17,245 bases of DNA from Oscillospiraceae bacterium (GCA_020025515.1 JAHHRZ010000027.1:1-17245), one strand, 5' to 3'. Counted from the stretch's first letter, positions 1-8,171 are shown. Made by a program: numbers and translations. Notes: generated by a model from the sequence alone, not told the origin.

Positions 1-48
1 TACCTCCACCTTGGCAAGGTGGCGCTCTACCGGATGAGCTACACCCGC
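1..48 (-). tRNA. tRNA-Gly (anticodon GCC), 3' part outside the window
   Basis: Read on the minus strand, bases 48 to 1 give the acceptor 5' strand GCGGGTG, a D-arm with GCTC/GAGC pairing, and an anticodon arm CCACC-TTGCCAA-GGTGG whose loop carries anticodon GCC. This identifies a glycine tRNA decoding GGC/GGT. The variable loop starts at the window edge. The T-arm and 3' acceptor strand lie beyond base 1, so only about two thirds of the gene is visible. A consensus promoter lies directly upstream. Confidence 0.93.
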
Positions 49-60
49 GGAACAGTTAAA

Positions 61-88
61 ATTATATCACCTTTTTCAAAAATGTCAA
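61..88 (-). promoter_or_regulatory. Sigma-A type promoter of tRNA-Gly
   Basis: On the minus strand there is a perfect -35 TTGACA (88-83), a 16-base spacer, and a perfect -10 TATAAT (66-61) preceded by TGA, which makes it an extended -10. Transcription would start about 6 bases before the tRNA 5' end at base 48. This spacing fits a strong stable-RNA promoter. Confidence 0.88.
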
Positions 89-137
89 TAGGTATTTTTC
101 TAAAAATGAAATTTTATGGCACGAGGAAATAAGATGT

Positions 138-170
138 CCCCGGGACTGTCTGCATGGGGCAGTCCCGGGG
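138..170 (-). terminator. Intrinsic-terminator-like hairpin after the ABC exporter operon
   Basis: There is a perfect 11-bp GC-rich inverted repeat, CCCCGGGACTG (138-148) with CAGTCCCGGGG (160-170), and an 11-base loop. It lies 11 bases past the stop codon of the second ABC gene. On the minus strand the following bases are only moderately T-rich, so termination may be imperfect. Confidence 0.7.
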
Positions 171-181
171 CTTGCTGCGGG

Positions 182-2065
182 TTAGTTTTTGTCTCCGTAC
201 TGGAGGGTATAGAGCTGATAGTAGCGGCCTTCCTTGCGCAGAAGCTCCTGATGGGTGCCCTGCTCTACGATCTGCCCCTTGGACAGAAGAATGATGTTGT
301 CGGCATGTTGGATGGTGGACAGGCGATGGGCTACAATGAGCATGGTACCGATGTTTTTCATCTTTTCCAGAGAATCCTGAATCAGAAGCTCCGTCTCGGT
401 ATCGATGTTTGCGGTGGCTTCATCCAGAATCATCACCGAAGGCTGATGGAGAATGGTTCTGGCAAAGGACAACAGCTGCCTCTGACCGGCGGAAAAGTTG
501 TTGCCCCGTTCCCGGACAACCTCATCCAGGCCATAATCCAGCTTATTTATGAAGGAATCTGCATTGACATACCGGCAGGCGTCTTTGATTTCCTCTTCCG
601 TAAAGGAATCCTCTCCCAGAACCAGATTGCTGCGGATGGTACCGGAGAACAGGAACACATCCTGAAGCATCTGACCAAAGTGGCGGCGCAGAGACGAAAT
701 TTTGATGGTTCGGATGTCCACACCGTCAATGAGGATCTGACCCTTCTGGATGTCATAGTTGTGGCAGATGAGGGAAAGGATGGTGCTTTTTCCGGAGCCT
801 GTGGAGCCTACAAAGGCTACGGTTTCGTTGGGAGCAACATGGAAGGACACATCCCGCAGCACCCATTGATCCGGCTCATAGGCAAACCATACATGCCGAA
901 ACTCAATTTCTCCCCGGATTTCTTTCAGCTCCACGGCTCCCTCCTGATCAACTACCTGAGGGGCTAAGTCCAGAATAGAGAAGATCTTTTCCGCGGAAGC
1001 AAAAGCGGACTGGAGCAAATTGAATTGTTCTGCCAGTGTCTGAATGGGGTTAAAGAACTTGGAGATATACAGGTAGAAGGTGACTACAGTGCCGCTGGTG
1101 ATGCTCTGGCCCAGGAACACAATGCCGTCAATATAACCCTTGCCACCCAGATACAGAAGAAACAGCACAGAGGAGATATAGAGCATATACACCATGGGGC
1201 GGAAAATGCCAAAGACAAAAATTTGATTTTGCTTGGCTTTTTTGAGGTTGTTGCTCTTTTCCAGGAAGTCGTCCATTTTCTGCTGTTCCCGGTTGAAGAT
1301 CTGGGTGATCTTGATGCCGGAGAGGTTTTCGGACAGATAGGTGTTGATGTCGGTGGTACCGTCCTTGACCTTCCGATGGACCTTTCTGGTGAATTTTCGG
1401 AAAATCACCGTAAAGAGAATCAGGAAGGGCACAAAGCACAGCACCATAAGGGTCAGCAGATAGTTGACCATCAGCATGGCCGCCAAAACGCCCACGATGA
1501 TAAAGAGATTCTTGGCCATGGTCACCAGGATATTGGTAAACATCATGGAAATGGCGTTGGTGTCGTTGGTCACACGGGTGACCAGCTTGCCTACGGGAAT
1601 CTGGTTCAGCTGCTCATGGGACAGGCTTTCGATGTGCTGGAACAGATCCTGCCGGAGATTGGACAGGATCTTCTGTCCGGTTTTCTGAAGGATCATGGAC
1701 TGGACATAGGTGCCGGCCATGGATACCAGCAAAAGACCGGCATAGAGGGCCACCCAGGTAAAGAGCTTCTTTAAGGGAAAGTCTGCTTTAATCATTTCCT
1801 CAATCTGACCTACAATGAGAGGGGAAAGCAGGTCATAGGCGATGGATAAGATCATGACAAAGAGAACGGCAAGGAAGCTTTTCCAGTAGGGCTTTGCATA
1901 GACCAGAAGCCGTTTCATAATTTCACTGTCCGGCATGTTCCGGTCAAAGCCCACGGCCTCTTTTTTATTTCGGATGCGGGCATAGGCGGCCACGAACAGA
2001 AGGGAAAAGACGCCGATAATGCCGCCCACAATCAGGATGGGTAAATACTCACGCACGTTCCACAT
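182..2065 (-). CDS. ABC exporter subunit with canonical ATPase site (second half of a heterodimer)
   Basis: This 627-residue half-transporter has an ABC type I exporter membrane domain (about residues 50-350) fused to a nucleotide-binding domain. Visible motifs are Walker A GSTGSGKS (420-427), an ABC signature that deviates from LSGGQ as FSAGQ (524-528), Walker B MILDE with catalytic Glu549, and the switch His580 in AHRLSTI. An extra hydrophobic stretch at residues 8-29 precedes the usual six helices. The gene overlaps its upstream partner by 17 bases. The AAGGAG directly abuts its ATG, so translational coupling is likely. Family knowledge places such pairs (YheH/YheI or BmrCD, LmrCD, TM287/288) as drug or lipid exporters in the cytoplasmic membrane. 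The substrate cannot be read from the sequence. Confidence 0.93.
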   Translation of the reverse strand: MWNVREYLPILIVGGIIGVFSLLFVAAYARIRNKKEAVGFDRNMPDSEIMKRLLVYAKPYWKSFLAVLFVMILSIAYDLLSPLIVGQIEEMIKADFPLKKLFTWVALYAGLLLVSMAGTYVQSMILQKTGQKILSNLRQDLFQHIESLSHEQLNQIPVGKLVTRVTNDTNAISMMFTNILVTMAKNLFIIVGVLAAMLMVNYLLTLMVLCFVPFLILFTVIFRKFTRKVHRKVKDGTTDINTYLSENLSGIKITQIFNREQQKMDDFLEKSNNLKKAKQNQIFVFGIFRPMVYMLYISSVLFLLYLGGKGYIDGIVFLGQSITSGTVVTFYLYISKFFNPIQTLAEQFNLLQSAFASAEKIFSILDLAPQVVDQEGAVELKEIRGEIEFRHVWFAYEPDQWVLRDVSFHVAPNETVAFVGSTGSGKSTILSLICHNYDIQKGQILIDGVDIRTIKISSLRRHFGQMLQDVFLFSGTIRSNLVLGEDSFTEEEIKDACRYVNADSFINKLDYGLDEVVRERGNNFSAGQRQLLSFARTILHQPSVMILDEATANIDTETELLIQDSLEKMKNIGTMLIVAHRLSTIQHADNIILLSKGQIVEQGTHQELLRKEGRYYQLYTLQYGDKN

Positions 2066-3830
2066 CTCCTTCCTCTTCCAGTTTTTGCAGATCTACCATA
2101 CGCTGATAATCCGGGCAGGTGTCATAAAGCTCCCGGTGGGGGCCGACAGCCACCACATGCCCGTCATCGATGAAAATGATCTTGTCCATTTGTTCAATGG
2201 TAGAGATCCGGTGGGCGATGAGGATGGTGGTCTGACCGGAGCGGGTGCTGCGCAGGTTTTCCAGGATGGTCTTCTCCGTCTTGGTATCTACGGCAGATAC
2301 AGAGTCATCTAAAATCAAAATGGGGGCATTTTTCATCAAGGCCCGGGCAATGGAAATCCTCTGCTTCTGACCGCCGGAGACCGTGACCCCTCGTTCGCCC
2401 AGAACGGTGGAATAGCCCATGGAAAACTCCCGGATGTTGCTGTCCACATCTGCCAGAGCGGCGGCCTCTGCTACGGCGGAGTTGTCCAAAGCATCCACAC
2501 CGAAGGCAATGTTTCGGGTGATGGTGTCACTAAACAGGAAATTGTCCTGGGGGACATAGGCTGCCGCCTGTCTCACCTGGCGGATGGGAAGGTCATTGAT
2601 ATCATGGCCATCCACAAAGATGGTGTCATCCGGCACATTGTAGGTTCGCAGAATCAAGTCCACCAGGGTGGTTTTGCCGGAACCGGTTTTTCCCACCAGA
2701 CCGATGCTTTCTCCGGCCTTAATGTGGAACGAGATATCCTTGAGGACATCGGATTCTCCGTCGGGGTAGCGGAAGGTCAGATTCCGGAACTCAATGTCTC
2801 CGCTGACTTCATTCAGGGCCTGCACACCGGGCTTGTCTGTCACATCCTGTTTGGCGTCCAGCAGGGCGCTGATTCTCTTTAGGGAGGCTTTTCCCCGAGA
2901 GGTCATATCGATCAGCTCTGACACGGCCATGATGGGCCATACAATGGCGTTAAAGTAGCCGATGAATTCCATGAGCTGACCTGCATTGAAGGAACCTGTA
3001 TGGACCAGATAGCCGCCATAGCCCAGAATGATGCAAATGACAGACTCAACGAATAAAGTTACCAGAATCCGCAGCAGAACAGAAGCCCGGGTGAATTCAA
3101 TATTTGCCTTTTCATTATCCTGATTCAGTTTTTTGAAGGCCCATAGTTCCTTTCCTTCTTTTACAAAGGCCTTGACCACGGCGATGCCGGAAAAACTCTC
3201 CTGAGAAAAATCCGACAGTTTGGAAAAGGCGGCCTGCCGCCGATCCCATTTTTTAGTCATGTGCTTACCGATCAGGGTACTCACAAGCAGAAGCAGTACC
3301 ATGGGGATCATGGAGAGGCCGGCAAGAAGATGATCCATGTTCCACATTTTGAACAGGGCCAGAGCTCCCAGAATGATGGCATCAAAGGCCATGATAAAAC
3401 CGGAGCCAAAGCAGTCCTGCACGGTCTCCAGATCGTTGGTGAACAGGCTCATCAGGGTTCCTACTTTATTCACCTGATAATATTCCTGGGAAAGATCCTT
3501 GGCATGGTCAAACATCCGATTTCTCAGGTCTGTTTCCAGCTTAATGGCAGATCCGAAAATGCAGATTCGCCAGAGAAAGCGCCCCAGGACCATTACAAGA
3601 ATAACGAACACCATCGGCATACAGATTCTGTCCAGCAGAAACTCCATATCGAAGGCCACAAGGGTTCCGTCAACCATTACCTGTCCATCATTGATGCCGT
3701 TGATGACCATTTGATACAGATTGGGGACGATCAGCTGTACAAAGTCTACCAGAGCCAGTGTGATAAGCCCCAGAAGCAGCCATCCGGCATAGCGCAGATA
3801 GTAGCGGTTGATGTGAGTACCGAATATCAT
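2049..3830 (-). CDS. ABC exporter subunit with degenerate ATPase site (first half of a heterodimer)
   Basis: This 593-residue half-transporter starts at ATG 3830 with a GGAG-type ribosome binding site. A membrane domain (about residues 12-310) precedes the ATPase domain. Motifs are Walker A GKTGSGKT (380-387), Q-loop Gln428, an intact signature VSGGQ (484-488), Walker B ILILDD (504-509) and switch His540. The residue after the Walker B aspartate is Asp509 where catalytic exporters have Glu, as in the BmrC/YheI class. Its partner carries the complementary altered signature, so the two make one weak and one active ATP site. It is the promoter-proximal gene of the operon. Assignment as a heterodimeric multidrug-type exporter is strong for family and weak for substrate. 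Confidence 0.94.
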   Translation of the reverse strand: MIFGTHINRYYLRYAGWLLLGLITLALVDFVQLIVPNLYQMVINGINDGQVMVDGTLVAFDMEFLLDRICMPMVFVILVMVLGRFLWRICIFGSAIKLETDLRNRMFDHAKDLSQEYYQVNKVGTLMSLFTNDLETVQDCFGSGFIMAFDAIILGALALFKMWNMDHLLAGLSMIPMVLLLLVSTLIGKHMTKKWDRRQAAFSKLSDFSQESFSGIAVVKAFVKEGKELWAFKKLNQDNEKANIEFTRASVLLRILVTLFVESVICIILGYGGYLVHTGSFNAGQLMEFIGYFNAIVWPIMAVSELIDMTSRGKASLKRISALLDAKQDVTDKPGVQALNEVSGDIEFRNLTFRYPDGESDVLKDISFHIKAGESIGLVGKTGSGKTTLVDLILRTYNVPDDTIFVDGHDINDLPIRQVRQAAAYVPQDNFLFSDTITRNIAFGVDALDNSAVAEAAALADVDSNIREFSMGYSTVLGERGVTVSGGQKQRISIARALMKNAPILILDDSVSAVDTKTEKTILENLRSTRSGQTTILIAHRISTIEQMDKIIFIDDGHVVAVGPHRELYDTCPDYQRMVDLQKLEEEGDVERA

Positions 3831-3883
3831 GATTCCCTTCTCCTTTTCTTTTCCACAGAAGTCTATGGGTTATGAACAGCACT

Positions 3884-3913
3884 ATTATAACTAAAAAATA
3901 AGAGGAAAGTCAA
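3884..3913 (-). promoter_or_regulatory. Promoter of the ABC exporter operon
   Basis: On the minus strand TTGACT (3913-3908, 5 of 6 consensus) is separated by 18 bases from a perfect TATAAT (3889-3884). The start point would fall near 3877, leaving a leader of about 47 bases before the ATG at 3830. I see no mini-ORF or strong hairpin in that leader. Confidence 0.8.
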
Positions 3914-3975
3914 TGAAAAACAATGTTTTCTGGATGAAATCACAAGACCAAACCAGAAAATCTGCGGTTTGTTTC

Positions 3976-4004
3976 TTGTGTTTTTATAAGGAGTGTGATA
4001 AAAT
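3976..4004 (+). promoter_or_regulatory. Putative promoter of the Nudix gene
   Basis: TTGTGT (3976-3981) and TAAAAT (3999-4004, 5 of 6) are 17 bases apart. TGA before the -10 makes it an extended -10 element, which can compensate for the poor -35. It is divergent from the ABC operon promoter about 60 bases away. Confidence 0.55.
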
Positions 4005-4033
4005 GAAAGGCATATTTTATAGGAGGCAAAAGC

Positions 4034-4552
4034 ATGGAGCTTGTGGATGTGTATGACAGCGATAAAAAACCGACCGGCCGGGTCCATCGGAGGGGAAAGC
4101 CCTTGGCAAAGGGGGACCGAATTCTGGTGGTTTGTGCATGGGTGACCGACGGGAATGGACATCTGTTGCTAACGCTGCGTGCACCGGAAAAGCCCTCGTG
4201 CCCCAACTGCTGGGAAAACTCCGGCGGCGGCGCTCTGGCGGGGGAGACCAGCCTGGAGGCCATCGCCCGGGAGCTTCGGGAAGAAACCGGAATCAATGCT
4301 CCCATGGATGCCTTTACATATATCGATACCTCTAAGACCTCCGATGCCTTTTTTGATTTGTACCATCTGGTTTATCCCATAGATCTGAAAGACCTAGTGC
4401 TCCAGCCTGGGGAGACGGTGGATGCCAAGTGGGTCACCTTGGAGCAGATGGAGGAAATGATTCAGGCAGGCGTTGTGGCAAGGCCCATTGCTCGCCGCTT
4501 TCATCGGCATAGGGGGTATCTGGAAAAGCTTGTATGGAAGAAAACGCCTTGA
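4034..4552 (+). CDS. Nudix hydrolase, isopentenyl-diphosphate-isomerase-like subgroup
   Basis: This is a 172-residue soluble protein. The Nudix box (residues 65-87) matches G-x5-E-x7-R-E-x-x-E-E-x-G-hydrophobic in full, including the RELREETGI core whose Glu residues bind the catalytic metal. The N-terminal VDVYDSDKKPTGRV and the central LLLTLRAPEK and WENSGGG segments resemble the YfcD / IPP-isomerase-like branch of Nudix proteins. Those hydrolyse nucleoside-diphosphate-linked substrates, and the exact substrate is rarely predictable. The start ATG is preceded by AGGAGG with 7 to 8 bases spacing. The gene has its own likely promoter, and the malic enzyme promoter overlaps its stop codon, so the two genes need not be co-expressed. 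It could be a housecleaning pyrophosphatase. Confidence 0.88.
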   Translation: MELVDVYDSDKKPTGRVHRRGKPLAKGDRILVVCAWVTDGNGHLLLTLRAPEKPSCPNCWENSGGGALAGETSLEAIARELREETGINAPMDAFTYIDTSKTSDAFFDLYHLVYPIDLKDLVLQPGETVDAKWVTLEQMEEMIQAGVVARPIARRFHRHRGYLEKLVWKKTP

Positions 4553-4577
4553 CCAAGTCACTGGACTGTGGTAGAAT
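4549..4577 (+). promoter_or_regulatory. Promoter of the malic enzyme gene, overlapping the Nudix stop codon
   Basis: TTGACC (4549-4554, 5 of 6) and TAGAAT (4572-4577, 5 of 6) are separated by exactly 17 bases, with TGG before the -10 (extended -10). The TGA stop of the Nudix gene lies inside the -35 box. Predicted start is near 4584, about 30 bases before the ATG. Confidence 0.8.
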
Positions 4578-4614
4578 TGTAGTCGTCTAAAATATCCTTT
4601 GGGGAGGAATTAAC

Positions 4615-5787
4615 ATGAATTATGCAGAAGAGTCTCTTCGCCTTCATAACCAGTGGAAAGGTAAGATTGAAGTTGTAGCAACGGTTCCCGTTGCAAGCAA
4701 GGAGGATCTGTCTCTGGCCTATACCCCCGGTGTAGCGCAGCCCTGCCTGGAAATCCAGAAAAACCCCGAAAAGTCTTATGATCTGACCCGCCGCCATAAC
4801 CTCTGCGCCGTGATTACAGACGGCTCTGCGGTTCTGGGCCTGGGCGATATCGGCCCTGAGGCAGGTATGCCGGTGATGGAGGGCAAATGCGTCCTCTTCA
4901 AAGCCTTCGGCGGTGTGGATGCATTTCCTCTTTGCATCAAGACCAAGGATGTGGATGAGTTCGTCAACACGGTATATATGATTTCCGGCTCCTTCGGTGG
5001 TGTGAACCTGGAGGATATCGCCGCTCCCCGCTGCTTTGAGATCGAGCGGAAGCTGAAGGAAAAGTGCGACATTCCCATCTTCCACGACGACCAGCACGGC
5101 ACGGCTGTCATTACACTGGCAGGTCTCCTCAATGCCCTGAAGGTGGTGGGCAAAAAGAAAGAGGATGTGAAGGTGGTCACCTCCGGCGCTGGCGCTGCGG
5201 CCATTTCCATTGTCCGTCTGCTTCTGTCTGCCGGCTTTCAGAATATTGTCATGACGGACCGGACCGGTGCCATCTATGCAGGTCGTGAGGGCCTCAACTG
5301 GATCAAGGAGGAGATGGCACAGATCACCAACCTGAACAAGGAGACCGGAAAGCTCTGCGATGTGATTCAGGGCGCTGACGTGTTCATCGGCGTTTCTGCA
5401 CCGGGCACCCTCACCAAGGAGATGGTGCAGACCATGAATCAGGATGCCATTGTCTTCGCCTGTGCCAACCCCACCCCTGAAATCTTCCCGGATGATGCCA
5501 AGGCAGGCGGTGCGGCGGTTGTTTCTACCGGTCGTTCCGACTTTCCCAACCAGATCAACAATGTTCTGGCGTTCCCCGGCATTTTCCGTGGTACCTTTGA
5601 TGTCCGTGCTTCTGATATCAACGAAGAAATGAAGATGGCGGCTGCAAAGGCTCTGGCGGATTTGATTTCCCCTGAGGAGCTCAATGCCGATTACATCATT
5701 CCCAAGGCATTTGACCCCAGAGTCGGCCCTGCCGTGGCCAAGGCTGTGGCTCAGGCCGCACGGGATACCGGTGTTGCCAGAATCTAA
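4615..5787 (+). CDS. Malic enzyme, short bacterial form (oxaloacetate-decarboxylating malate dehydrogenase)
   Basis: This 390-residue protein converts malate to pyruvate and CO2 while reducing NAD(P). The N-terminal catalytic domain shows YTPGVA with catalytic Tyr36, the VLFKAFGG segment, metal ligands in NLEDI (Glu133, Asp134) and FHDDQHGTA (Asp158/159). The Rossmann domain has the dinucleotide loop SGAGAAAIS (190-198) and the CANPTPEI and STGRSDFPNQ segments. Its length of about 390-400 residues is typical of the short bacterial class (B. subtilis YtsJ-like). NAD versus NADP preference is not resolved here. Translation starts at ATG 4615 behind GGGGAGG. C-ending codons dominate more than in flanking genes, suggesting high expression. 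It is monocistronic, with its own promoter and a strong terminator. Confidence 0.96.
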   Translation: MNYAEESLRLHNQWKGKIEVVATVPVASKEDLSLAYTPGVAQPCLEIQKNPEKSYDLTRRHNLCAVITDGSAVLGLGDIGPEAGMPVMEGKCVLFKAFGGVDAFPLCIKTKDVDEFVNTVYMISGSFGGVNLEDIAAPRCFEIERKLKEKCDIPIFHDDQHGTAVITLAGLLNALKVVGKKKEDVKVVTSGAGAAAISIVRLLLSAGFQNIVMTDRTGAIYAGREGLNWIKEEMAQITNLNKETGKLCDVIQGADVFIGVSAPGTLTKEMVQTMNQDAIVFACANPTPEIFPDDAKAGGAAVVSTGRSDFPNQINNVLAFPGIFRGTFDVRASDINEEMKMAAAKALADLISPEELNADYIIPKAFDPRVGPAVAKAVAQAARDTGVARI

Positions 5788-5849
5788 ATCCCATGGAGTC
5801 TGCATGGTAAGGCGTGCAAATTCCGGTAATATCAATAAAGAATAATAGG

Positions 5850-5887
5850 AAAAGACCTGAGCGGCTTCTGTCGGCTCAGGTCTTTTT
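5850..5887 (+). terminator. Rho-independent terminator of the malic enzyme gene
   Basis: A 13-bp stem (AAAAGACCTGAGC 5850-5862 with GCTCAGGTCTTTT 5874-5886) closes an 11-base loop and runs into T5. Because the left arm starts with four A, it can also work on the minus strand, backing up termination of the gene that converges from the right. Confidence 0.92.
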
Positions 5888-5898
5888 GCTGCAAAGAG

Positions 5899-5926
5899 AG
5901 GCCGTCTCTCAATGGCGAGACGGCCT
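5899..5926 (-). terminator. Hairpin terminator of the rlmB / P-type-ATPase-like unit
   Basis: AGGCCGTCTC (5899-5908) pairs perfectly with GAGACGGCCT (5917-5926) over an 8-base loop, 8 bases past the minus-strand stop codon at 5935. The minus-strand tail (CTCTTTGC) is only weakly T-rich. Efficient release may therefore rely on the next hairpin at 5850-5887, which gives a T-rich tail in this direction. Confidence 0.68.
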
Positions 5927-5934
5927 TGTGCGTT

Positions 5935-8151
5935 TTATATATTCTTTGTCCAACCGCTCAGAAGCAGGCTGGGAATGGCCCAGAGGATCAGATACAACCC
6001 CAGATTGACCAGAGACATGATATCAGCGGCTCCCAGATAGGACAGGATAATCATGATTCCCAGCCCCATCACACCGCTGAGGATCCCAATGACTGTCCCC
6101 CACCGAACACTGGTGCACAGCGCTTTTGCCCCTGTCACCGACAAGGCAGTGGCGGCAAACCGGAAGTCCTGCACCATCACGCAGGGCTTGGCACGGCTGC
6201 CAGGGACTTTTTTTGCCAGTTCCATACGCAGGGCGGGAGATGGAAGCTTAAACTGGGCGGGGTTGATACGGAATTTAGAGCGGAGAAATTTTTCCGTAAT
6301 CATGAAGTCATCGGCCGTGATGATAGGAGTCACTTTCTTGGCCGAGCCCAGACAGGCAAGGCCCTCGGTGGTACTGCGGGTGACCCCATAGTGCAGGGCG
6401 AAGACACCGCACAGGGTGCTGTCAATGGCCACATATACGGCCTGACTGACTCTGGTCCCTGCGGGCATTTCCACCCCCATGGACCCCATAAAGGAAAGCG
6501 AGCCAACCAGAACAGCGTCATCACCTATCTGCGCTCCGATTCCGTCCGTATCATATCGGTGGAGCTGAGTCACGGCATATCGTCTGGCACCGCGTATTTT
6601 CATCTGTTCATCAAAGATGGGGGCCAGAGTGTGACCGGCAGCGGAAAGAACTGCTGCTCCATAGGCAACGACCCGATCAGGGGTACCGCCTCCAAAGAAC
6701 TTCATCCCATTTAGCTTTAAATTGTCCTTGGGGAACAGATCATTGTCTGAAATAGGAACAACAAGCTTGTCACACAGCGCTTTGGCACCGGACCAGCCAT
6801 AGAGGGCAGCCCCCCGATCTCGAAGGCGGCGGCTCAAAATGCTCCAGGGACGGGACCAAATCACACCGCCCAGGAGAGGAGAACCGGCCAGAAGGATGGC
6901 GCTCCAGTATTGCAGGAACAGATCTCGGGAGCCGTCAGCGGTAAACGCGGCTGCGCCAAGAGAGAGAAGGATCACAGCGAAGGCATAGCAGTCCCAAATG
7001 CGCTGGGGGGCAGCAGGAGACCTGCCGGCGGCCAAAAACTCGGCCTGACTGCCTTTCCCGTGGAGAATCCCGGCAGTTTTCTGCTGGAGTTCCGGTTCTT
7101 TCACCAGAGCGTTGTTTCCTCTGCAACGACGGGCCAGATCCATGGTGTAGCAGATATGTTTTTTTCTCAGCTGCACCCCCCAGAGCGTGCAGCACAAAAG
7201 CAGACAGGCCAAGGGGGAATAGGTGCATCGGGGGGTGGACAGTGCGTTGATCCCATCGATGAGAGTCACTGCCACGGCAACAGAAGCCAGGGCCTGAAAC
7301 CCAAATCCGGGTGTAAACATATGGCGCAGCCCATCAAAAAGCACCTCATAGGCAGATAGAATACAGATGACCAGTAAAATCAGCTGCAATCCGGGGATCA
7401 AATCCTGTCTGGCCAGAGAATCCATCATTCCCTGACTGTAAAAAACACCCAGAACCAGATTGAGCAGAGTGAAGAGAATACAAAGGATCAATCGCATAGC
7501 TCTGCTTTTCAGCCCCTCGGCGGCCTGACGATATTGGACCTCAGGGGTAGGAATGGTTTTAGGTTGTTTTACCGGCTTTTTCTTTTCCTGCTTCCGTTCC
7601 CGTTTTGCCTCCTGTTTTTCCCTTTTAGGAGGGGGTGGAGGTGGCGCAAAAGGACGGGCAGGAGGCGGGCTCACAGGTGCGGGAGGAGCTGTCCAAGGTT
7701 TGGACGGTGCCGTCTTTTTTTCGGTGGAACGGTGGGAGCGTTTATGGGCAGGAGCGGGGACTGCCTGCTTCAGATCCGGTGAAACCTCAGACGCCGTAGC
7801 CAGAATGTCCGGTTCGGCGGGACTGGGCTCCAATGGCACCTCTTCCTCATCAGGCAAGGGTTCTGCAGGCACGAAAACCCCGGACAGAGAATCCGTCCGA
7901 TCCGGCACATGACGCTGGGGCAAGTCCTCCACGGAAGGCTGATAGCGCTGGGTGGTGGGGTCTTCGTCCCGGGTGTGGTGTCTGGGAATGGGGGAGAACA
8001 GCGCAGGGTCTGCGGCAGGCGGATGGGATGACAAATCTTCGCCGCCAAACTCCCGCATAATATCTTCCAAAGCAAAATCCTGCTCTGGCTCCTGAGAAGA
8101 GAATGCTAAATCCGCCGGAGGAACAAATTGCTTTTTTTTCTTTTTTTTCAT
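5935..8151 (-). CDS. Membrane protein resembling a catalytically dead P1B-type ATPase, with a proline- and lysine-rich N-terminus
   Basis: I assign no function to this 738-residue protein. It begins MKKKKKKQFVPP; residues 1-215 are low-complexity, rich in Pro, Glu and Lys, and probably disordered cytosolic sequence. Hydrophobic segments follow near 219-238, 253-271, 284-301, 312-327, 386-404, 412-432, 685-707 and 711-734: four helices, a short loop, two helices, a large soluble part, two helices, as in P1B metal ATPases. In the soluble part GHTLAPIF (506-513) sits where P1B pumps have xHPLAxAI, DGIGAQIGDDAVLVG (536-550) where they have GxGVxxxxxGxxxxVG, and AVYVAIDSTLCGVFAL where they have VxVAxDGxxxGxIAL. 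The phosphorylation motif DKTGT is absent (VVPISDNDLFP, 464-474), TGDN reads TADD (612-615), GDGxND is absent, and the CPx motif reads AGSPLLG. The gene lies 44 bases after rlmB. Confidence 0.75.
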   Translation of the reverse strand: MKKKKKKQFVPPADLAFSSQEPEQDFALEDIMREFGGEDLSSHPPAADPALFSPIPRHHTRDEDPTTQRYQPSVEDLPQRHVPDRTDSLSGVFVPAEPLPDEEEVPLEPSPAEPDILATASEVSPDLKQAVPAPAHKRSHRSTEKKTAPSKPWTAPPAPVSPPPARPFAPPPPPPKREKQEAKRERKQEKKKPVKQPKTIPTPEVQYRQAAEGLKSRAMRLILCILFTLLNLVLGVFYSQGMMDSLARQDLIPGLQLILLVICILSAYEVLFDGLRHMFTPGFGFQALASVAVAVTLIDGINALSTPRCTYSPLACLLLCCTLWGVQLRKKHICYTMDLARRCRGNNALVKEPELQQKTAGILHGKGSQAEFLAAGRSPAAPQRIWDCYAFAVILLSLGAAAFTADGSRDLFLQYWSAILLAGSPLLGGVIWSRPWSILSRRLRDRGAALYGWSGAKALCDKLVVPISDNDLFPKDNLKLNGMKFFGGGTPDRVVAYGAAVLSAAGHTLAPIFDEQMKIRGARRYAVTQLHRYDTDGIGAQIGDDAVLVGSLSFMGSMGVEMPAGTRVSQAVYVAIDSTLCGVFALHYGVTRSTTEGLACLGSAKKVTPIITADDFMITEKFLRSKFRINPAQFKLPSPALRMELAKKVPGSRAKPCVMVQDFRFAATALSVTGAKALCTSVRWGTVIGILSGVMGLGIMIILSYLGAADIMSLVNLGLYLILWAIPSLLLSGWTKNI

Positions 8152-8171
8152 CGTGATGAAACCTCCGTTAT

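Noticed and set aside
116..1774. Long plus-strand frames across the second ABC gene (116-967 and 1025-1774)
   Set aside because: They are complementary-strand shadows of conserved ABC motifs, without initiation signals.
4558..5835. 425-codon open frame antisense to the malic enzyme gene
   Set aside because: It is a mirror frame of a strongly coding gene, with no ribosome binding site and a low-complexity, His/Gly-rich translation.
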